Below, in pieces: positions 1-5,568 of a stretch of DNA of 11,519 bases. The translations under genes were made by a program, and so were the position numbers. A model generated the notes under the pieces. That model saw only the letters and a program-made list of their open reading frames with translations. It searched no databases and was not told the origin of the DNA. Numbering within the stretch: position 1 is the stretch's first letter; every line of letters starts with the position of its first letter. Origin of the DNA: Pseudomonadota bacterium (lineage in GTDB: Bacteria > Pseudomonadota > Alphaproteobacteria > Sphingomonadales > Sphingomonadaceae); the NCBI GenBank assembly GCA_030271565.1, contig JARXKR010000069.1, positions 1-11,519 on the forward strand, given 5' to 3'.

Positions 1-892
1 TGCCGACCGTCGAAACGCTCGGGCAACCGCCGATATCGACCGCACCGCTTGCGCTGGAAGCGATGATACCCGCACCATTGACAGTATTCACTGCGCCGGT
101 CCGAACCGTGCTGTTGCCGGTCGTCGCCTGCGCCGCGACGCCGTAGCCGCCCGGGGTGGTGCCGCCATTGGTCGAGGTGGTGATGTTGCCGGTCGTAACC
201 GAAACCGTGCTGCCGTTGGCCAGGATGCCGCGGTCGCCCGTGACTACGTTGCCCACCGTGATCGTATTGGTACCGTTAGCGACAGTACGAAGCCCGCGGC
301 CAGTTGCCGAGATGTTGCCCGCGTTGATCGCGATGTTGCCGGTCTGGGCGCCTGCATCGATCGCGGTGCTCGTTGCGCCGGTGGTGGTGATGTTGCCGGT
401 CTTGAGCGTCAGGTCGGTGCCGCCGGTGGACAGTACACCGAACGAATTGGCGCCGCTGGTCGAAATGTTACCGACGGTAACCGTGGCTGCCCGGCCGGCA
501 GTGTTGAGGACGAGGCCGTTGGCGCCGGCGCCGCCGGTCGTCACGATGTTAACCGCGGCAGTGGTGCCCGCCGGAACGAAAGTGAGCGCGCCGCCGGTCG
601 ACGTCAGGTTGACCGCAGTCACGCCTGTGGTCGAGATCGGGCCGGTCGCGGTGTAGGTCACGTTCGACACGCCAGTGGTGTTGACCGTGGTCAGTCCGGG
701 ACCGGCAACCGTGGTGGTGACCGGGTCGGTCGTGGCAGTCAGCACGGTATTGGTGCCGTCAACGCAGGTGATGTTGGTGGTGAGCTGCGAGCAAGTCGTC
801 GCCTGCGCCTGCGCGGCGGCGGGCGAGAGGAAGATCGCGACTGCTGTAGACGCACTGCTGAGCAGCGCGAAGCGCGCTTTCGAATTCATCAT
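1..892 (-). CDS. Secreted Thr/Gly/Asn-rich repeat protein (autotransporter/adhesin-like), N-terminal part only
   Basis: The reading frame is open from two tandem ATG codons at 892 and 889 to the left edge of the window (297 codons, no stop), so the C-terminus is missing. The ATG at 892 has a clear Shine-Dalgarno AGGAG seven bases upstream. The first ~30 residues form a signal peptide: MMNSKAR, a hydrophobic stretch, then SPAAAQAQA with an AxA cleavage site. The mature part is almost free of charged residues and is built of short imperfect repeats of the type V-T-T-G-N-I-T-T-x-G, with the G-N-I/V step recurring roughly every 10-25 residues. This composition is typical of beta-helix passenger regions of large surface adhesins or type V autotransporters. 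Whether a beta-barrel domain follows cannot be seen. Export and surface location are inferred; the function (adhesion, biofilm) is only a family expectation. Confidence 0.8.
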   Translation of the reverse strand, partial: MMNSKARFALLSSASTAVAIFLSPAAAQAQATTCSQLTTNITCVDGTNTVLTATTDPVTTTVAGPGLTTVNTTGVSNVTYTATGPISTTGVTAVNLTSTGGALTFVPAGTTAAVNIVTTGGAGANGLVLNTAGRAATVTVGNISTSGANSFGVLSTGGTDLTLKTGNITTTGATSTAIDAGAQTGNIAINAGNISATGRGLRTVANGTNTITVGNVVTGDRGILANGSTVSVTTGNITTSTNGGTTPGGYGVAAQATTGNSTVRTGAVNTVNGAGIIASSASGAVDIGGCPSVSTVG

Positions 893-1352
893 GGATGTAC
901 TCCTGTTGCGGGGCGCAAGCTCAGGACGAGGCAATGCGACCGAAGACCATGAAGACGCTGTTAGACGTTCGGCTACCTGCTGGTCAACAACTATCTTGTT
1001 GTTTTTTATAAATAATGTTCGAATTGGCTAACAAGGGGCGACAAACGGACGAGCACGGCGATTAGTTCCCGGAAATCGGCAGTCAATCGACTTTATCGTT
1101 GCTTTATGGCAATTTATGCTGAGAAAAGGCCGTAACGCAGGTCGAGGCAAGCAATCCGCCTTTCAGCAATGAATCTACGTCTAATTCCGGAATTTTTTCG
1201 ATAGACTCGCAATCAGCGCGCTACGCATATGCGCCCCGCCCGGCCTCTGCCTGAGAGTCGATTTCCTCGCTGGCCTACGACAATGCTGCGGGCAGACGGT
1301 TCGCTCCGCAAAGTCCGCTTGAACCCGGCCGCAGTTCCCGCATAGCAGTGCG
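893..1352. other. Non-coding divergent intergenic region
   Basis: About 460 bases separate the repeat-protein gene (minus) from the first oxygenase gene (plus). I found no convincing small gene on either strand; the ATG-started frames I read are 15 codons or shorter and lack coding character. The middle (about 990-1200) is clearly richer in A and T than the genes. It holds a 6-bp inverted repeat at 986-1003 and a 12-bp perfect palindrome, AATTCCGGAATT, at 1183-1194 followed by a short T run. Promoters for both flanking genes are expected here. Confidence 0.6.
958..987 (-). promoter_or_regulatory. Candidate promoter for the repeat-protein gene, overlapped by an inverted repeat
   Basis: On the minus strand TTGACC (987-982) resembles a -35 box, and TAACAG (963-958) sits 18 bases further on at the -10 position. 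The -10 match is poor. The predicted start near 951 would leave a leader of about 60 bases before the ATG at 892. The perfect inverted repeat AACAAC-6 nt-GTTGTT at 986-1003 overlaps the outer edge of the -35 box and could be an operator. All of this is pattern-based. Confidence 0.25.
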
Positions 1353-2546
1353 ATGCGAATTCAGGCCCTTCGCTCAGCTGCACTTGCTTCGGTCGATGAG
1401 GCGCGATTGTTGCGCCAGGCACTGGCAGCGCGTCCCGGCAACCATGATCTGCGCTTGCGCCTGGCCGGGTTGCTGCTCGAGCTCGACGGTTTTGCCGAGG
1501 TTCGGGAGCTGCTGGCGGACGAACTATCCACACCGAGCGGATCTGCCGCGCAGTTGCTGCTGGCCGCTGCATTGCTGGCTGCACGCGATGCAGCCGATGA
1601 CAAGCGGGCCGAAGCACTGTGCGAGCGGGCTGTCCAAGCGGCCACGTCCGGTCGCGATCGCGCCGGGGCCTTGGCGCTGCAGGCCAAGGCCCTGCTGCGC
1701 ATGGGCCAGACCCGGCCTGCGGAAGACTTGCTGCGCAGTGCCTTGCGCGAAGATCCCGGCAACACCGCCGCGTTCAAGCGGCTTGCCTTGTCGCTGTTCC
1801 AAGCAAGGGCGTTCGGAGAGATCCTCGAGTTGGTGGCGCAGCTCGAAGCAGTTGGCGTATCGCACACGCGGCTGCTCGCGGCACGCGCGGTGGCGCTCGC
1901 TGGGCTGGGCGACCACGATGAAGCCCGCAGCCTGTTCGGCTATGACCGCTTCGTGGTCCATCAGAGCCTGCCGCCACCATCCGGCTGGAGCGATAGCGCG
2001 GCGTTCACACTGGCGCTCGAATCGGCCATCGACACCAACCGCACCTCCAGGCGCAACCGCTTCGGCACATCCTCGCGCCAAACCTGGCGGATCGACGATC
2101 CGCTCGCCGGCGATAATCCGGCGATTTCGGCGCTGGTCGCGGCGATCGCCGATATTGCCGCGGACTATGCCGCCTCGCTTGATGAAGTCACCCATCCGTG
2201 GGTCCGCGCACGTCCACAGGACGCGGTTCTGCGCAGCTGGTGCGTGATCGTGGAAGGGGACGGCTGGGAAGAATGGCACACCCATCCCCACGGCTGGATC
2301 AGCGGCGGCTATTACATCCGCGTGCCCGATGCCGTGGCAGACGGACCGGATGAGGCCGGGTGCTTTGCTTTAGGACTGCCCGGTGGATTGGCCGGGGCGG
2401 CAGCGGCGGAAGGAGTCGGACAGTTGGTGATCAGGCCGCAGACCGGCTCGCTCGTCCTGTTCCCGTCGCATGGCTATCACCGCACCTATCCGCACCGCGG
2501 CGAGGGGCGGCGAATTTGCCTGGCGTTCGATATTTGCCCGGCGTGA
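1353..2546 (+). CDS. TPR-containing putative 2OG-Fe(II) oxygenase (oxygenase A)
   Basis: A 397-residue protein with no signal peptide, so probably cytoplasmic. Residues ~10-195 are Ala/Leu-rich helical repeats of TPR type, with patterns such as ALALQAKALLRMGQTRPAEDL and a canonical L-x-x-D-P-x-N turn near 131-137. The C-terminal ~120 residues match the 2OG-FeII_Oxy_5/TIGR02466-type oxygenase pattern: W308-H-T-H-P, then SGGYY (317-321), then G-S-L-V-L-F-P-S with Y-H376, and an R-I-C-L-A-F-D strand whose Arg387 would bind the 2-oxoglutarate carboxylate. His309, His311 and His376 are the likely iron ligands; a normal HxD/E acid is not evident. The start follows an in-frame stop at 1320-1322; no good Shine-Dalgarno precedes it. 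The stop lies 2 bases from the stop of the convergent cyclase gene. It is paralogous to the gene at 5569. A role hydroxylating the nearby precursor peptide is inference. Confidence 0.85.
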   Translation: MRIQALRSAALASVDEARLLRQALAARPGNHDLRLRLAGLLLELDGFAEVRELLADELSTPSGSAAQLLLAAALLAARDAADDKRAEALCERAVQAATSGRDRAGALALQAKALLRMGQTRPAEDLLRSALREDPGNTAAFKRLALSLFQARAFGEILELVAQLEAVGVSHTRLLAARAVALAGLGDHDEARSLFGYDRFVVHQSLPPPSGWSDSAAFTLALESAIDTNRTSRRNRFGTSSRQTWRIDDPLAGDNPAISALVAAIADIAADYAASLDEVTHPWVRARPQDAVLRSWCVIVEGDGWEEWHTHPHGWISGGYYIRVPDAVADGPDEAGCFALGLPGGLAGAAAAEGVGQLVIRPQTGSLVLFPSHGYHRTYPHRGEGRRICLAFDICPA

Positions 2547-2548
2547 GG

Positions 2549-4315
2549 TCAGCCGATCCTGCGTAACCAAACCAAGTATTCGGCCATGATCGCGGTCAAT
2601 TGCAGCACGTTGGCTTCGGCGTGACTGGCCACCCCTTGTGCGGCGCAGCGGGCGAGCGCAGCATCGAGCCAGTCGAGGTCGAGCCATTCGTCGGCTCCAG
2701 CCTTGAGCCAAACGCTGCGCCGCGTGCGCGCCTGCGGTGCTTGCCATTGCATCCGGACGAGGTGATCGGGGGCAGCAGGCATTCCCGATCTGCGCAGACG
2801 GATCGAATCGGGCAAGTGTCCCTCAAGGATGACCCGCGCCGGGCGGCGATCGTAACGCGGCTCGCGCAGCAAGTCGCGCGGCAAGCCGGCGAAGAACCGC
2901 AGCAACCGAAGGTCGCGAAACGGGAAATCCATCCGCAAAGCCCCGGCGTGGAATTCGTTGGCATGGCTCAGTGCCTTCCACGCACCCGGATGATATCCCC
3001 ACCGCGTCCTGTCGTGTCCGGTTGAGGTTAGGTCCGGTCGCGCGTCCATTGCCGACCGGATTGGTTTTGGCAGGTCGGCCATCAGGTGCGGAGCCAACTG
3101 GACGTGGAACGGCGAGAGCTGCGGCAGACCCTGTCCCGGGATGCCGCGCCGGACGCTACCAGCCAGATGGCGCAGCGCCGCCAATGCGGGATTCCCCCCC
3201 AGCCGCAAGGTGGCTGTCAGTTCGCCATAGCTGCCATTGACCAATAAGCTGACCCCATGGGCCTGCGCCTGGCGCTGAAAGCTCTCGGTCAGGCAGTGGC
3301 GGTTGCCAAGCGTCGGGCCATTCGCGCCGGACAGGATTGCCGGCGACGGGCGAAAGGTTTCGAGATCATCGGTGGGCGCAGCGTCGATAAGTTCGAGCCC
3401 CAGCGCGTCCGCTGCTCCGGCGGCAAAAGCGTGCTCGTCAGGAAGGCCGCTGGCGGCGGGTGCGACCGAAGTAATCGCCACCACTTGCTGGCCGCCCACG
3501 CGCTCGGCGCTGAGCAGCCACGCGAGCAGCGAGGAATCGAGTCCGCCGCTGAGCAGCACCGCGGGCTTGGCTGTGCGCTCCAAGCGAGTCCGGACAGTTC
3601 GGCGCAAGATCGTCTCGGTCTGAGTCAGCGCGTCCGCTAGCGATCCTCGAAAGTGCGGCTGGACGGGCAGGATATTGGCGGTCGCCAACCGGCACGAGCC
3701 GTCTGCCGCAACATGCAAAGTGGTGCCGGGGGCGAGCTCGCGAACCCGCGGATTGATGGTCCGCCCGTCGGTGCCAGCACGCACCTCGGTCCGGGCCACC
3801 GCGAACAGCATCCCGGCCGCGTCGATTTCGTTGCCAATCCACGCGATTCGGCCGAGCCGGTAAATATCCGGGGCAACCGCCAGGCGTCGCCCCGCTAGCG
3901 CATAAAGCATCGGGTCGCGGCGTCCGGCGGACAGCGCCGCGGTCACCCCGCCGTGGCGGTTCCAGTGCAGCAGCGACCACTCGCCCAGCATTTCGGCGGG
4001 CAGCTCATCACCGAACCTGGTAAGCGCAGCCCGGGCTAGTTCACCGTGTGCGGTTCCCGGTGGCAGGCCCAGGCTCGCGGCCAGTTCGGCTGGCTCGTCG
4101 AGCTCGCCGGCCAGCACGGTCAGGCTGGCATCGGCGTCGAAGCGATGTACCGCCCCCGAACATTGCGGATCGACCGCCTCGACCAACGCGGCACCGGGAT
4201 CGATTGGCACCGCGAGCCCCAACACCGCTGCCGCAGCGCGATCGAGCGGCGAGCCATCGAGGTGGATCACGCCGTAGATACCGCTCTTGCGCAACCGCTT
4301 CTGTTGCGGGTTCAT
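2549..4315 (-). CDS. Asparagine-synthetase-like lasso-peptide cyclase candidate
   Basis: A 588-residue protein of the class II glutamine amidotransferase/asparagine synthetase fold. The N-terminus (residues 11-24, SGIYGVIHLDGSPL) aligns with the SxIAGIxHLDGxPV opening of lasso cyclases and lacks the Cys2 nucleophile needed for glutaminase activity. The ATP-binding PP-loop SGGLDSS is intact at 256-262. The second synthetase motif, usually GxGxDE, is degenerate here: NGSYGEL at 360-366. The C-terminal half keeps family landmarks, D-F-P-F-R-D-L-R-L-L (463-472) and the Arg-rich ILEGHLPDSIRLRRSGMPAAPD stretch (about 496-517). Members activate a side-chain carboxylate as acyl-AMP and form an isopeptide bond in the cytoplasm. 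Lasso cyclase is the best call because a matching precursor lies at 5305-5451; another amide-forming synthetase remains possible. The start is supported by AAGG ten bases upstream. The divergent spacer to the propeller gene is only 59 bases. Confidence 0.82.
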   Translation of the reverse strand: MNPQQKRLRKSGIYGVIHLDGSPLDRAAAAVLGLAVPIDPGAALVEAVDPQCSGAVHRFDADASLTVLAGELDEPAELAASLGLPPGTAHGELARAALTRFGDELPAEMLGEWSLLHWNRHGGVTAALSAGRRDPMLYALAGRRLAVAPDIYRLGRIAWIGNEIDAAGMLFAVARTEVRAGTDGRTINPRVRELAPGTTLHVAADGSCRLATANILPVQPHFRGSLADALTQTETILRRTVRTRLERTAKPAVLLSGGLDSSLLAWLLSAERVGGQQVVAITSVAPAASGLPDEHAFAAGAADALGLELIDAAPTDDLETFRPSPAILSGANGPTLGNRHCLTESFQRQAQAHGVSLLVNGSYGELTATLRLGGNPALAALRHLAGSVRRGIPGQGLPQLSPFHVQLAPHLMADLPKPIRSAMDARPDLTSTGHDRTRWGYHPGAWKALSHANEFHAGALRMDFPFRDLRLLRFFAGLPRDLLREPRYDRRPARVILEGHLPDSIRLRRSGMPAAPDHLVRMQWQAPQARTRRSVWLKAGADEWLDLDWLDAALARCAAQGVASHAEANVLQLTAIMAEYLVWLRRIG

Positions 4316-4374
4316 TGTGCCACCACCTTCATCGTGCGCTTGATCGCAAAAACCGGGCTGGTAGGGAATTGCCG
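4316..4374. promoter_or_regulatory. Short divergent intergenic spacer between cyclase and propeller genes
   Basis: The 59 bases hold the ribosome binding sites of both divergent genes: AAGG at 4326-4329 for the minus-strand cyclase and AGGGA at 4363-4367 for the plus-strand propeller gene, seven bases from its ATG. Any promoters must be packed back to back here or lie inside the opposing gene. No clear -35/-10 pair was identified. Confidence 0.4.
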
Positions 4375-5301
4375 ATGACCGGAAACTTCAATCCTGATCG
4401 CCGGAGACAGATCAAGGCAGCGCTGGCCCGTGTGGCTTATCGCGACGGTGCTGTTCGGATTGCTGAGCCGCAGTTGGCCGACGCCGAATGGCTGATAGCA
4501 TCGAACCGCGGGGTCTTTGCGTTGGGTCCGTCCGGAGTCAGGACGGTGCTTTACGGCTGGTTCTTTGGCATTCACCGGCATGAGGAGCATCTCTACCTTT
4601 TTGAAAACTGCGCCATGCGCGATCGAAGCGTGGACTTGGGCCGGATCTTGCGACTGACGATTGCCCAGCGGCGGCTGGTCGATCCACAAGTGCTGGTCAC
4701 CGGCTTGCACCCCAATTGTCATCAACTCGCGGTCATCGGCGGCCTGTTGTGCCTGCTCGATACCGCAAACCAGACGATCCGGCGCTATCACCTCGATGGG
4801 GTGCCGGTGGATGCGATTGTGCCGTTTCCGGTTGCAGAGCCGACCGATACCAGCGGCGGCTATCTGCACATCAACAGTTTGGCTCAAATCGGCGAGCGAA
4901 TCGCCTTGCTGCTTCATAATGGCATCGCGAAGCCGGAACGGAACAGCGAACTGGTCTGGTTTGATGCCGCATGGAATCTCATCACACGCGCGAGCGTTCC
5001 AGGTCGTTGCTGTCACGATATCGTTGCCGACGCGAACGGCACTTTGTGGCATTCTGCGTCGCAAAGCGGTGAACTCATCGCGTCAGACGGCAGGCGATTC
5101 AAGTTGACCGACCGGTTGATGACTCGCGGAATCGCTTTCGCTGATGAGCGAATGCTGGTCGGGCTGTCGTCATTCGGGCCGCGACAGCTGCGCGACGAAC
5201 TCCGCGGCAGCGTAGCGTTGCTCGACCGCGATTGCAGAATGGAGAAACAGATCGAGTTACCCGGATCGCCCACCGACATCGTGGCGATCGGGCAGGCCTA
5301 G
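4375..5301 (+). CDS. Stand-alone beta-propeller-like protein, function unknown
   Basis: A 308-residue protein without signal peptide or membrane segment. The frame extends further upstream, but that part is antisense to the cyclase; the ATG at 4375 has AGGGA seven bases before it. The sequence shows repeated blade-like units, each beginning with a conserved His or Arg motif: H112-P-N-C-H-Q-L, Y163-L-H-I-N-S-L, C213-H-D-I-V followed by G-T-L-W-H-S, and T250-R-G-I-A-F followed by L-V-G-L-S-S-F-G-P-R. The last two resemble motifs of uncharacterised propeller families such as TIGR03032/DUF4915. There is no alpha/beta-hydrolase domain, unlike lasso isopeptidases, which combine a propeller with a hydrolase. 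The gene sits between the cyclase and the precursor gene and ends 3 bases from the precursor stop. A role as peptide-binding or modification partner is inference. No catalytic function is assigned. Confidence 0.7.
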   Translation: MTGNFNPDRRRQIKAALARVAYRDGAVRIAEPQLADAEWLIASNRGVFALGPSGVRTVLYGWFFGIHRHEEHLYLFENCAMRDRSVDLGRILRLTIAQRRLVDPQVLVTGLHPNCHQLAVIGGLLCLLDTANQTIRRYHLDGVPVDAIVPFPVAEPTDTSGGYLHINSLAQIGERIALLLHNGIAKPERNSELVWFDAAWNLITRASVPGRCCHDIVADANGTLWHSASQSGELIASDGRRFKLTDRLMTRGIAFADERMLVGLSSFGPRQLRDELRGSVALLDRDCRMEKQIELPGSPTDIVAIGQA

Positions 5302-5304
5302 ACC

Positions 5305-5451
5305 TTAAGAGCGCTGGCAATCCGGCGAGGGGTTTCCGCCGACGTCGGCACCCAAGTGCTGCAACGCAAAAGTTTCCAGAACATCGAGTTCGCGAATTTC
5401 GGGATCGACCCATGTCTGCTTCGACGGCGTGCTGATAATTTCGCTATTCAT
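5305..5451 (-). CDS. Putative lasso-type RiPP precursor peptide (48 aa)
   Basis: A complete 48-codon frame from ATG at 5451 to TAA, with Shine-Dalgarno GGGGA six bases upstream. The leader carries the signature bound by PqqD-like recognition domains in lasso systems: W14-x-x-P17-x-I19, then L22-D23-V24, then Thr27. It closely resembles leaders of the paeninodin type (W-x-x-P-x-I-x-x-L-D-V-x-x-T). If Thr27 is the conserved Thr at -2, cleavage falls after Phe28 and the core is ALQHLGADVGGNPSPDCQRS. Its Ala1 and Asp8 (residues 29 and 36) are spaced for an 8-residue macrolactam ring, leaving a 12-residue tail with Asn, two Pro, Asp, Cys and a C-terminal Ser. The gene lies tail to tail with the propeller gene and near a lasso-cyclase-like gene. 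What is seen: the frame, the ribosome binding site and the motif spacing. Processing and ring formation are inferred. An alternative core starting at one of the glycines is less consistent. Confidence 0.75.
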   Translation of the reverse strand: MNSEIISTPSKQTWVDPEIRELDVLETFALQHLGADVGGNPSPDCQRS

Positions 5452-5457
5452 GAGTTT

Positions 5458-5462
5458 TCCCC
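5458..5462 (-). promoter_or_regulatory. Ribosome binding site of the precursor gene
   Basis: GGGGA on the minus strand, six bases before the ATG at 5451. It is one of the better-placed sites in the window and fixes the start of this otherwise easily missed short gene. Confidence 0.6.
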
Positions 5463-5469
5463 GAAATTT

Positions 5470-5520
5470 CATGATTAAGAACGATCATGCTGCCCGAACC
5501 GTATCAGGCAAAAAATCATA
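5470..5520 (-). promoter_or_regulatory. Candidate promoter/operator region of the precursor gene
   Basis: On the minus strand TATGAT (5520-5515) is one base from the -10 consensus and is preceded by TGCAA; no convincing -35 box at normal spacing was found. Downstream, between it and the ribosome binding site, lies the perfect inverted repeat CATGAT-8 nt-ATCATG (5470-5489), which could be a regulator site or a leader hairpin. The same ~117 bases must also serve the divergent oxygenase B gene. Confidence 0.25.
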
Positions 5521-5568
5521 TTGCAATCCTGCTTGTCACGCTTGCAGTCATGGCTTTAAGCTGGCGCC

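Noticed and set aside
986..1007. Hairpin plus T run resembling a rho-independent terminator on the plus strand
   Set aside because: The stem is only 6 bp and AT-rich, and no plus-strand gene ends before it.
156..1031. Plus-strand frames at 156-656 and 675-1031
   Set aside because: Antisense to the signal-peptide-bearing repeat gene; the Val/Pro-rich product is the mirror of its Thr/Gly repeats.
2549..4315. Ordinary glutamine-dependent asparagine synthetase
   Set aside because: It lacks the N-terminal catalytic Cys and the GxGxDE motif, and it sits beside a lasso-like precursor.
4048..4374. N-terminal extension of the propeller frame
   Set aside because: The extension is Arg/Pro-rich and antisense to the cyclase N-terminus; ATG 4375 has its own ribosome binding site.
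5305..5451. Core starting at Gly34, Gly38 or Gly39 of the precursor
   Set aside because: None of these places Thr at -2. Only a Gly38 or Gly39 start puts an Asp (Asp44) at position 7 or 6, which is a weaker match than Ala29/Asp36. Not fully excluded.
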